From CAZIOH01 sp964540815 (GTDB lineage: Bacteria; Myxococcota_A; Polyangia; Fen-1088): a DNA stretch of 28,928 nucleotides. The DNA is taken from contig CAZIOH010000087.1 of assembly GCA_964540815.1 (NCBI GenBank), positions 1 to 28,928 of the forward strand, written 5' to 3'. The notes below the pieces were generated by a model that did no database searches, was not told the DNA's origin, and worked only from the letters and a program-made list of their open reading frames with translations. The translations under genes and the position numbers were made by a program. Below are positions 7,273 to 14,979 of the stretch, piece by piece (within the stretch, counting starts at the first letter, position 1; every line of letters starts with the position of its first letter).

Positions 7273-8025
7273 ATGGCGATCCAGCTGAAGAACCGGTCGC
7301 AGATTGCGAAGTTGCGAGAGGCCAACCTGATCGTCGCCGAGGTCCTGGACGTGCTCGAGAGCGCGGCCAAGCCCGGGATGTCGACCTGGGAGCTGAACGA
7401 GCTCGCCGCCCAGCGCCTCAAGGCCTTGAAGGCCGAGTCGGCGTTCCTCGGCTACCACGACTATCCAGCGGTGCTCTGCACCTCGGTCAACGAGGTGGTG
7501 GTCCACGGCATTCCACGCAAGGACCTGATCCTGAAGGACGGCGACCTGCTGTCGATCGACTTCGGGGCGTTCAAGGACGGGTGGTGCGGGGACTCCGCGC
7601 GCACCATCCCGATCGGGATCATCTCGGACGCCGCCCGCGCCCTGATGGATGCCACCCGGGAATCCCTCGAGCGTGCGATCGCGGCCTGCGTCCCCGGCAA
7701 CCGGCTGGGAGACATCGGGGAGGCCGTGCAGTCCTACGTCGAGCCCCTCGGCTACTCGGTGGTCCGGCAGTTCGTCGGTCACGGGATCGGGCGCCGGATG
7801 CACGAGGAGCCCCACGTCCCGAACTACGGGGTGCGGGGCCGGGGCCTGCGCCTGTCCGAGGGGCTGGTGGTGGCCATCGAGCCCATGATCAACCTCGGGG
7901 GACCCGAGGTCCTGACCGAAGAAGATGGCTGGACGGCTGTAACCAAAGATGGTAGCCTCTCCGCCCATTTTGAGCATTCCGTGGCCGTGACTGAAAACGG
8001 CCCGCTCGTGCTGTCCCGGCGGTAG
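7273..8025 (+). CDS. map: Type I methionine aminopeptidase
   Basis: This 250-residue cytoplasmic metalloprotease removes the initiator methionine from new proteins. All five metal ligands of the pita-bread fold are visible: D96 (SIDFG), D107 (GDSARTI), H170 (GHGIG), E203 (AIEPM) and E234 (HFEHS). The substrate-facing His is at 79 (VVHGIP). Length matches the E. coli-type family without an N-terminal zinc extension. The ATG at 7273 follows GGAAAC and lies 13 bases after adk. A much longer open frame upstream is a shadow of adk. Confidence 0.98.
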   Translation: MAIQLKNRSQIAKLREANLIVAEVLDVLESAAKPGMSTWELNELAAQRLKALKAESAFLGYHDYPAVLCTSVNEVVVHGIPRKDLILKDGDLLSIDFGAFKDGWCGDSARTIPIGIISDAARALMDATRESLERAIAACVPGNRLGDIGEAVQSYVEPLGYSVVRQFVGHGIGRRMHEEPHVPNYGVRGRGLRLSEGLVVAIEPMINLGGPEVLTEEDGWTAVTKDGSLSAHFEHSVAVTENGPLVLSRR

Positions 8026-8070
8026 CCGGGCGGCGGTGAATCGAGCCGAGTCTCCTGGGAGCAAAACACC

Positions 8071-8184
8071 ATGAAGGTCAGAGCGTCCGTGAAGAAGGTC
8101 TGCGACAAGTGCAAGGTCATCCGCCGCCGTGGAGTGCTGCGGGTGATCTGCGAGAACGCCCGCCACAAGCAGCGGCAGGGCTGA
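8071..8184 (+). CDS. rpmJ: 50S ribosomal protein L36, zinc-type
   Basis: The 37-residue product KVRASVKKVCDKCKVIRRRG...ICENARHKQRQG is a complete L36 with its zinc ribbon ligands C11, C14, C27 and H32. L36 is a small rRNA-organising protein of the large subunit. It follows map after 45 bases, with no infA in between, and precedes the alpha operon ribosomal genes. Confidence 0.97.
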   Translation: MKVRASVKKVCDKCKVIRRRGVLRVICENARHKQRQG

Positions 8185-8269
8185 CCCTCGCACGGGCCCA
8201 GCCAGCAGTCCAAGAGCAGGCGCATCGGATAGACGGAAGCGTTTCAGGTAAGGAAAGGATTCGACCACG

Positions 8270-8653
8270 ATGGCACGTATCGCCGGCGTCGATCTGCCCC
8301 GCAACAAGCGGATGGAGATCGCTCTCACGTATCTGTATGGAATCGGGAAGGTGCTCTCGCGCCAGATCCTGGCCGCGGCCGAGGTCTCCCTCGACAAGCG
8401 CACCGACGATCTCGACGACAACGAGGCCCGGCGGATCCGCGAGACCATCGAGCAGCGCGGCCTGAAGATCGAGGGAGATCTCCGCCGCGAGGTCGGCCTC
8501 AGCATCAAGCGCCTGATGGATCTCGGCTGCTACCGAGGTCTGCGCCATCGCAAGGGCCTCCCGGTGCGCGGGCAGCGGACCCACACCAACTCCCGCACCC
8601 GCAAGGGACCGCGCAAGGGGCAGGCCATCAAGCGCAAGGAGACCGGCGCCTAG
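8270..8653 (+). CDS. rpsM: 30S ribosomal protein S13
   Basis: This 127-residue protein has the S13 start ARIAGVDLPRNKRMEIALTY, the H2TH-like YGIGKVLSRQIL segment and the basic C-terminal tail with GLRHRKGLPVRGQRTHTNSR TRKGPRKG. S13 forms inter-subunit bridges from the 30S head and contacts P-site tRNA. The ATG at 8270 follows AAAGGA. The 85-base upstream spacer is the usual place of the alpha-operon S4 repressor site in enterobacteria, but no matching structure was recognised here. Confidence 0.97.
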   Translation: MARIAGVDLPRNKRMEIALTYLYGIGKVLSRQILAAAEVSLDKRTDDLDDNEARRIRETIEQRGLKIEGDLRREVGLSIKRLMDLGCYRGLRHRKGLPVRGQRTHTNSRTRKGPRKGQAIKRKETGA

Positions 8654-8680
8654 TCGGCGCTGGTACGCAAAGGAAACCAC

Positions 8681-9079
8681 ATGGCGACCGCCGAGAACAA
8701 GCCGAAGTCGAAGGCCAAGAAGACCCGCAAGAACATCCAGAGCGGGATCGCGCACATCACCGCCTCCTTCAACAACACCATCGTCACCATCACCGACGTG
8801 TCCGGGAACGTGGTGTCCTGGTCGTCATCGGGGGTCAAGGGGTTCAAGGGCTCGCGCAAGTCGACGCCCTTCGCGGCGCAGCTGGCCGCCGAGGACGCCG
8901 GGCACAAGGCCATGGAGCACGGGATGCGCTCCCTCTCGGTCTTCATCCGCGGGCCGGGCTCGGGGCGCGAGTCGGCGCTACGGGCGCTGGCCGCCACCGG
9001 CTTCAAGATCTCCTTGATCCGCGATCTGACCCCGATTCCGCACAACGGTTGCCGGCCCCCCAAGCGGCGCCGGGTCTGA
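8681..9079 (+). CDS. rpsK: 30S ribosomal protein S11
   Basis: The 132-residue product contains IQSGIAHITASFNNTIVTIT, GFKGSRKSTPFAAQLAAEDA and GPGSGRESALRAL, all S11 signatures, ending in IPHNGCRPPKRRRV. S11 lines the platform of the 30S subunit near the mRNA exit. The N-terminus is lysine-rich and slightly extended. The ATG at 8681 follows AAAGGAAA. Confidence 0.98.
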   Translation: MATAENKPKSKAKKTRKNIQSGIAHITASFNNTIVTITDVSGNVVSWSSSGVKGFKGSRKSTPFAAQLAAEDAGHKAMEHGMRSLSVFIRGPGSGRESALRALAATGFKISLIRDLTPIPHNGCRPPKRRRV

Positions 9080-9137
9080 CGTCGTCGTGCCAACCCCCTC
9101 CATGCGTACTCCTGGGCTGCTGAGGATCTGACCGAAC

Positions 9138-9767
9138 ATGGCTAATTACTCTGGACCGGTGTGTCGCCTTTGCCGGCGCGAAGACATGAAGCTCTTTCTC
9201 AAGGGCGACCGCTGCTACACCGACAAGTGTGGCTACGAGCGGCGCGCCTACGCCCCCGGCCAGCACGGCCAGGCCCGGCGTCGGAAGGTGTCGAACTACG
9301 GGGCCCAGCTGCGAGAGAAGCAGAAGGTCAAGCGCATCTACGGGCTCGCCGAGCGGCAGTTCCGCGGGTACTACCACAAGGCCATCCGCATGAAGGGGGT
9401 GGCCGGTGAGAACCTGCTGCAGCTCCTCGAGCGGCGCCTGGACAACGTGGTATATCGGCTCGGCTTCGCGTCCGACCACGCGGAGGCGCGACAGCTGGTG
9501 CGCCACGGGCACTTCCGCATCAACGGCAGCAAGGTGAACATCCCTTCCTTCCTGTGCCGCGCCAACGACGCCGTCGAGGTCAAGGAAGGCTCGAAGAAGG
9601 TCACCCGCATCCTGGAGAGCCTGGGCGCGGTCGATCGCCGCGGGGTCCCGCGGTGGCTCGAGCTCGACAAGGAGGGGTTCAAGGGACGCTTGACGTCGCT
9701 GCCCTCGCGTGAGGATTTGACGTTGCCGATTCGCGAGCAGCTGATCGTCGAGCTCTACTCGCGCTGA
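9138..9767 (+). CDS. rpsD: 30S ribosomal protein S4, four-cysteine form
   Basis: The 209-residue product is a primary 16S rRNA binder. The N-terminus carries C9, C12, C26 and C31 (CRLC...CYTDKC), the zinc-type S4 arrangement, followed by YAPGQHGQ and the S4 RNA-binding domain (LLQLLERRLDNVVYRLGFA, RQLVRHGHFRING). S4 autoregulates the alpha operon in E. coli; no site is visible here. The gene is 58 bases after rpsK and 32 before rpoA. Confidence 0.98.
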   Translation: MANYSGPVCRLCRREDMKLFLKGDRCYTDKCGYERRAYAPGQHGQARRRKVSNYGAQLREKQKVKRIYGLAERQFRGYYHKAIRMKGVAGENLLQLLERRLDNVVYRLGFASDHAEARQLVRHGHFRINGSKVNIPSFLCRANDAVEVKEGSKKVTRILESLGAVDRRGVPRWLELDKEGFKGRLTSLPSREDLTLPIREQLIVELYSR

Positions 9768-9799
9768 TCGATTTGCCTGGGACCGTATAGGAGAGCTGA

Positions 9800-10852
<1,053 letters not shown>

Positions 10853-10945
10853 GTGGGCCTGAAGCGGCCTGAGTCGGGGCAGCGGACGCGTCCGGGAGTT
10901 TTCACCAAGCCAAAATCGCCAAATGGGTTCGCCGAATGGGATCCA

Positions 10946-10969
10946 GGGGGCACCGCACCGGTGCCACCC
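10946..10969 (+). promoter_or_regulatory. Hairpin in the rpoA-rplQ spacer
   Basis: GGCACCG (10949-10955) pairs with CGGTGCC (10959-10965) across a 3-base loop, and three more G-C pairs extend it past a bulged A at 10966. No T-run follows, so it does not look like a simple terminator. It lies 39 bases upstream of the rplQ start in an unusually long spacer (155 bases) and could affect rplQ translation or mRNA processing. Confidence 0.35.
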
Positions 10970-11007
10970 TCGGATCGGCGGGGGACCGAGTTCAAGAGAG
11001 AGTCGTC

Positions 11008-11556
11008 ATGAGACATCGCAGAGCTGGGGTACATCTTTCGCGGCCGACGGCGCATCGCAAGGCGCTGTTTTCGAACCTGGTTGCCGCGCTGCTGACCAAC
11101 GAGCGCATCCGCACCACCGACGCCAAGGCCAAGGAGACCCGGCGCCTGGCCGAGCGCACCATCACCTGGGCGCGCCGCGTGGGGGACATCCTGGTCAAGA
11201 AGGCCGACCGTCGCAGCGTCGAGGAGTCGGCGCGGGTGGTGCACGCTGTCCGCATGGCGAGGCGCATCGTGCGCGACCGCTCCGCCGTGACCAAGCTCTT
11301 CGATGAGATCGGCCCGCGCTTCCTGGCCCGCCGCGGCGGCTACACCCGCATCGTCAAGATGGGTCAGCGCCCCGGTGACGCGGCCCCGATGTCCTTGCTC
11401 GAGCTCATCCCGGGCGAGGGCGGTGGTGGCGAGGCCAAAGCCAAGGGCTCGACCTCGACCTCCCCGGCCAAGGGGGGCAAGTCCAAGAAGGAAGGCGCTG
11501 CCGCCGGCGCCGCACCGCCCGCCAAGAAGAAGGCCAGAGCCGCGGCCGGGGCCTGA
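11008..11556 (+). CDS. rplQ: 50S ribosomal protein L17 with basic C-terminal tail
   Basis: The 182-residue product begins with MRHRRAGVHLSRPTAHRKAL and contains NLVAALLTNERIRTTDAKAK, RFLARRGGYTRIVKMGQRPG DAAPM and LLEL, the complete L17 core of about 120 residues. L17 sits beside the exit tunnel. The remaining 50-60 residues form a Gly/Lys/Ala/Pro-rich tail not found in short L17 proteins. The start ATG at 11008 follows AGAGAGAG. This is the last gene of the ribosomal cluster. Confidence 0.96.
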   Translation: MRHRRAGVHLSRPTAHRKALFSNLVAALLTNERIRTTDAKAKETRRLAERTITWARRVGDILVKKADRRSVEESARVVHAVRMARRIVRDRSAVTKLFDEIGPRFLARRGGYTRIVKMGQRPGDAAPMSLLELIPGEGGGGEAKAKGSTSTSPAKGGKSKKEGAAAGAAPPAKKKARAAAGA

Positions 11557-11564
11557 GGTCCCCT

Positions 11565-11601
11565 AGGGCCCGAGGCCCGGGCGACCGAGGGCTCCCTTTG
11601 T
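11565..11601 (+). terminator. Possible weak terminator after rplQ
   Basis: AGGGCCC (11565-11571) can pair with GGGCTCCCT (11589-11597) around a two-base bulge, followed by a short TTGTT. The stem is imperfect and the loop long, so this is only a candidate end for the alpha operon transcript. Confidence 0.25.
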
Positions 11602-11639
11602 TCGCCTTTAGTTTGTGCGTGTGCCTGCCGAGGGTCCTT

Positions 11640-11667
11640 TTGCGTCAAGGGCGTCAGCCTTGACCAA
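11640..11667 (+). promoter_or_regulatory. Inverted repeat just upstream of the PilZ gene ribosome-binding site
   Basis: GTCAAGG (11644-11650) and CCTTGAC (11658-11664) form a perfect 7-bp stem with a 7-base loop. Three further pairs (T40-A67, T41-A66, G42-C65) extend it past one bulged base. The element ends a few bases before the Shine-Dalgarno GAGGAG. It may be an operator or a leader hairpin acting on the PilZ gene. Confidence 0.35.
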
Positions 11668-11678
11668 GAGGAGAGCGC

Positions 11679-12071
11679 ATGACTTCAAGTCTCGGTGCGA
11701 GAATGCAGGCCGACCCGATTCACCAGAGGCAGGCGGAACGCCACGATGTGGAGGTTGCCGTCGACCTGGAGAGCGACACGAACTTTTATACCGGGCTGAC
11801 CCAGAACATCAGTGCCGGGGGCTTGTTCATCGCCACCCATCAGATTCGCCGCGTTGGCGACCACATCCGCCTGAAGTTCACGCTTCCGGGGGCCGGCCGC
11901 ACCATCGAATGCGACACCGAGGTGCGCTGGATCCGCGAGAATTCCTCGCTGCATCGGACCGACGGAGCGTCGGGGATGGGCTTGCGCTTCCTGAATCTGT
12001 CCCCGGCGGATTCGACGGCCATCGAGGCCTTCATCCGCAGTCGCGAATCGCTCTTTTACGACGACGAATGA
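11679..12071 (+). CDS. PilZ domain protein, likely cyclic di-GMP effector
   Basis: The 130-residue soluble protein has PilZ features: an N-terminal RxxxR-type basic motif (RQAERHDVEVAVDLES), the central NISAGGLFIATH that fits the (D/N)xSxxG element, the strand CDTEVRWIR, and SGMGLRFLNLSPADSTAIEA near the end. The NxSxGGLFI plus VRW plus GMGxxF layout resembles the PilZ-type paralogues abundant in myxobacteria. Such proteins bind cyclic di-GMP and adjust motility, secretion or polysaccharide output. A strong GAGGAG precedes the ATG. It lies directly upstream of the export-gate genes, so a regulatory link is plausible but inferred. Confidence 0.88.
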   Translation: MTSSLGARMQADPIHQRQAERHDVEVAVDLESDTNFYTGLTQNISAGGLFIATHQIRRVGDHIRLKFTLPGAGRTIECDTEVRWIRENSSLHRTDGASGMGLRFLNLSPADSTAIEAFIRSRESLFYDDE

Positions 12072-12163
12072 GGCCCCGCGCCTGAGGAGGCGCGCCCGAT
12101 GGGCCTCGCGGGCTAGTCCCGCGCGATTGACGGGCCCCCCGCTCCTGACCGATAAGGTCGGCC

Positions 12164-12661
12164 ATGGAGAGTCAGGGTCAAATCGCGGCGCCGTTGCCGG
12201 GGCTCGGGGGGGCAATCGGCGTGGCCCTGCTCTCGCTCGGGCTCGTCTGCGTGCTCGCCTACGCCGTCCTTCGGTTCCTGTCCCGTCGGGGTTTCGGCCA
12301 CGCGAGCGGGCCCATCCGGATCCTGGCCCGCTGCGCGCTGGAGCCGCGCCGTTCGCTGTACCTGATCGAGGTGTCGGGGCGGCGGCTGCTGGTCGGCGCC
12401 GGTGACGGGCCGATGACCACGCTCGCCGACCTCGGCACCGAGGCCCCCGGGAGCACGACGGCGCCCGCCGGGACCGCCGTCCTTTCCGAGCCGGCCGTCA
12501 CGACTGCTGCCGCCGGCGAAGGTTCCGAGGGCCTCGGTGGCGAGCGGGTGCAGGTTGGAGGAGCGCCCGGGCCTGCACAGACGCCTGGGCCGGCGCCGGC
12601 CCGGTTCTCGGAGATTCTGGAGAGGGTGCGGGGGCAGCGATCGGGAGCGGGTGCGCCATGA
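12164..12661 (+). CDS. fliO: FliO-like export apparatus protein
   Basis: This is a 165-residue protein with one membrane segment near the N-terminus (GVALLSLGLVCVLAYAVLRF, about residues 18-38) and a FliO-type cytoplasmic domain: IRILARCALEPRRSLYLIEV then GRRLLVGAGDGPMTTLADL. FliO assists assembly of the FliP ring of the flagellar export gate and is generally a flagellar rather than injectisome component. The C-terminal 75 residues are Ala/Pro/Gly-rich. Its TGA overlaps the fliP ATG. Assignment rests on the domain pattern plus its position directly before fliP. Confidence 0.8.
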   Translation: MESQGQIAAPLPGLGGAIGVALLSLGLVCVLAYAVLRFLSRRGFGHASGPIRILARCALEPRRSLYLIEVSGRRLLVGAGDGPMTTLADLGTEAPGSTTAPAGTAVLSEPAVTTAAAGEGSEGLGGERVQVGGAPGPAQTPGPAPARFSEILERVRGQRSGAGAP

Positions 12662-13407
12662 GCCCGGCGGTCGCGCACGTTGCAAACGTCGTCAATGTGG
12701 GCCCCGGCCTCGCGCTCGAGCGGGGACCCTTGCCCGGGCTCTCGCCCACCTGGCTGATCGCGGCGGCGCTTCTCTCGCTCCTGCCGTTCTTGCTCCTCAT
12801 GCTGACGAGCTTCGTGAAGTTGACGGTGGTCCTCTCCATCCTCAAGAGTGCCATCGGCGGGGGCCAGGTGCCTCCGTCGTCCATCGTGACCGGGCTGTCG
12901 GCCATCCTCACGCTGTTCATCATGGCCCCGACCGGCCAGCGGATGTACCAGGCCCTCGCCGACGAGACGCCCGCCGGGCCGAACGGCGTCCCCGGGCTCC
13001 TGGCTCGGCTCGACAGCCTCGGCGGGGCGCTCGCAGCCGCCGACCGGGTCAAGGAGCCGGTGCGGGCGTTCTTGCTGGCCAACGCCGGTCCCCGGGAGCG
13101 CGGCAGCTTCCTGGCGCTGGCCCGCGAGATGCGGCCGCCGGCCGACCGCGCGGCGGTGTCGGATCGCGACTTCCTGGTGCTGGCGCCGGCCTTCGTCGTC
13201 TCGGAGCTGCGCCGGGCGTTCGAGATCGGGTTCATGCTGTTCCTTCCCTTCCTGGTCGTCGACCTGGTCGTCGCGAACCTGCTGGTGGGGCTCGGGATGA
13301 CTTCCCTGTCGCCCGCGCTGGTGGCGTTGCCTTTCAAGCTCCTGCTCTTCGTTCTGGTGGACGGGTGGCACCTCGTGGCCCGCGGGCTGGTCCAGAGCTA
13401 CCTGTGA
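12658..13407 (+). CDS. fliP: FliP/SctR family export-gate protein
   Basis: The 249-residue membrane protein forms the core of the type III export gate. Family signatures are LPFLLLMLTSFVKLTVVLSI (42-61), GQVPPSSIVTGLSAILTLFI (69-88) and the C-terminal PAFVVSELRRAFEIGFMLFL (177-196) with LPFKLLLFVLVDGWHLV (224-240). The TSFVKL...S form is nearer to injectisome SctR proteins than to flagellar TSFTR, although fliO upstream argues for a flagellar origin. The periplasmic loop (100-170) is Ala/Gly/Pro-rich. It overlaps fliO and is followed ten bases later by fliQ. Confidence 0.93.
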   Translation: MSPAVAHVANVVNVGPGLALERGPLPGLSPTWLIAAALLSLLPFLLLMLTSFVKLTVVLSILKSAIGGGQVPPSSIVTGLSAILTLFIMAPTGQRMYQALADETPAGPNGVPGLLARLDSLGGALAAADRVKEPVRAFLLANAGPRERGSFLALAREMRPPADRAAVSDRDFLVLAPAFVVSELRRAFEIGFMLFLPFLVVDLVVANLLVGLGMTSLSPALVALPFKLLLFVLVDGWHLVARGLVQSYL

Positions 13408-13417
13408 GGAGGCACCG

Positions 13418-13687
13418 ATGACGTCGCACGATTTCCTCTTGCGTCTGACCCGCGAGGGCCTGGTGCTGGCCCTCCTCGTGTCGGCACCGCCGCTGCTGGC
13501 GAGCTGGCTGGCGGGGCTGCTGGTCGGAATCTTCCAGGCCGCGACGCAGATCCACGAGCAGACCGTGGCGTTCGTTCCGCGGTTGCTGGCGGTGTCGCTG
13601 ACCCTGCTGGCGATGGGCCCGTCGATCGGCGGACAGCTGTTGCGCTTCTGGGAGGCGCTGCTGCTGGCATTCCCGCGGGTGCATTGA
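13418..13687 (+). CDS. fliQ: FliQ/SctS family export-gate protein
   Basis: This is an 89-residue protein with two transmembrane helices, normal for FliQ. The family signature is GLLVGIFQAATQIHEQTVAF (33-52) followed by VPRLLAVSLTLLAMGP. FliQ wraps the FliP-FliR core of the export gate in the inner membrane. GAGGAGG precedes the ATG at 13418. Gene order P-Q-R is the conserved one. Confidence 0.94.
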   Translation: MTSHDFLLRLTREGLVLALLVSAPPLLASWLAGLLVGIFQAATQIHEQTVAFVPRLLAVSLTLLAMGPSIGGQLLRFWEALLLAFPRVH

Positions 13688-13703
13688 CGCCCGCCCGCGC
13701 CCG

Positions 13704-14887
13704 ATGCCGCTTCCTTCTCCACCAGCTCTGGCCGCCGCCGCCTGGCCGGTCGCCGCCTGGCCGGTCGCCGCTTGGGCGCTGGCCCTCGCGGCCGCCCGAA
13801 CGGCGCCGCTCGNNNNNNNNNNNNNNNNNNNNNNNNNNNNNNNNNNNNNNNNNNNNNNNNNNNNNNNNNNNNNNNNNNNNNNNNNNNNNNNNNNNNNNNN
13901 NNNNNNNNNNNNTGGCCGGTCGCCGCTTGGGCGCTGGCCCTCGCGGCCGCCCGAACGGCGCCGCTCGTGTGGTTGGTGCCGGCGCTCGGGGGCTGGCGCC
14001 TGTCCTCGCCGATGCGGGTGGCGCTGGGGGGAATGCTGGCCCTGCTGTGCGTGCCGATGGTGGCGGCGGGGCTCGGTGCGGATCTGGCGCACCTGGTCCT
14101 CGGGGCCACCGCCAATGCCAACGGCACCGCCCACGCCCCGATCGCCAGCGCGATCGCGAGCGCGAGCGCCGGGGACGGGGCGGCGTCGCGGCTGACGCCG
14201 ACACTGGCACTCTGGCTGGTCCGGGAGCTCGCGGTGGGCGCGTCCATCGGGGTCACGGCGGGTGCGATGTTCCGGGCGGCGGAGCTCGCGGGGCTGGTGT
14301 CCGGGATCGTCGCGCTCTCGGCCGGCGCGGGCGCGGACGGCGGCGCCGGAGGTGGCTCCGCCGAGGGCGATGCGCCCGCCGCTGCCCGCATCGGGGAGCT
14401 CTACCTCCTGCTCGGCATCGTGGCGTTCCTCGAGCTCGGCGGCCTCACGTTGCTGGCCGAGGCCGTTCTTCGCAGCTACCGGCTGATCCCGCTGGGAGCT
14501 CTGGCGCCCGCCGGCGACCCGCTCGCTTCGCTGGGGCGCGCGGGTCCCGAGGGCTTCACCCTGCCCCTGGTGCGAGGCCTCGCCGAGCTGGTGGTGCTGA
14601 CCACCGCCCGCATCTTCGAGACCGCCTTGGTGCTGGCGGCGCCCGCGATCGTCGCGGCCTGCCTGGTGACGCTCGGGTGGTTCTTCGTCGCCCGCGCGGT
14701 GCCGGGGCTCGGCGGTCTGGTCGCGTCGCCGCCGGTGCGCGCCTGGCTCGGGCTCGGCGTCCTCGTGCTCGGGCTCGGCGTCTTCGAGCTCACCCGTGCC
14801 GACGGCGAGGGATGGAGCGGCGCGATGTCGCAGCTCCCGGCTCTGGTGGGGAGCGCCATCGACCTCTGGCGCGCGCGGCGACCCTGA
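13704..14887 (+). CDS. fliR: FliR/SctT family export-gate protein, interrupted by an assembly gap
   Basis: The N-terminus (from ATG 13704) and the remainder (from 13913) are split by 100 N. The 55 bases before the N run are identical to the 55 after it. Joining them at that overlap removes 155 bases, which is not a multiple of 3, and gives one open frame of 342 residues. It contains TAPLVWLVPALGGWRLSSPM, VRELAVGASIGVTAGAMFRA AELAGLVSGI and several later hydrophobic helices, as in FliR/SctT. The family is usually about 260 residues. The extra length lies in Ala/Gly/Asn-rich loops (after LVLGA, and around GAGADGGAGGG). FliR completes the FliP5-FliR1 gate core. The start is not backed by a strong Shine-Dalgarno. 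Confidence 0.85.
13758..13967 (+). repeat. 55-base direct repeat flanking a 100-N assembly gap
   Basis: Bases 13758-13812 and 13913-13967 are identical; 13813-13912 are all N. The second copy begins exactly at the first base after the gap. This is what is produced when two contigs that share an end overlap are scaffolded without merging. A separate 15-base tandem (13741-13755, 13756-13770) sits at the left side and encodes a WPVAA repeat, which may have caused the assembly break. Confidence 0.93.
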
Positions 14888-14979
14888 TTCCGTCCTGACG
14901 GGCCGAGCGCGCGCTTCAGGCGACCCGGGCTTCCGTCGAACTGGGGAGGATGGAGTCGGGGAAGAGGGAAGACGCCCGG

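Noticed and set aside
8185..8269. S4-type repressor pseudoknot before rpsM
   Set aside because: Position fits, but no convincing structure was found by eye.
13758..13967. 55-base repeats as a biological duplication, transposon target duplication or CRISPR unit
   Set aside because: The right copy begins exactly at the gap edge, and merging restores the fliR frame, which fits an assembly overlap.
12259..14391. Long minus-strand frame across fliO, fliP, fliQ and the N gap
   Set aside because: It runs straight through unknown bases and lies antisense to conserved genes; the composition is Arg/Pro/Ala low-complexity.
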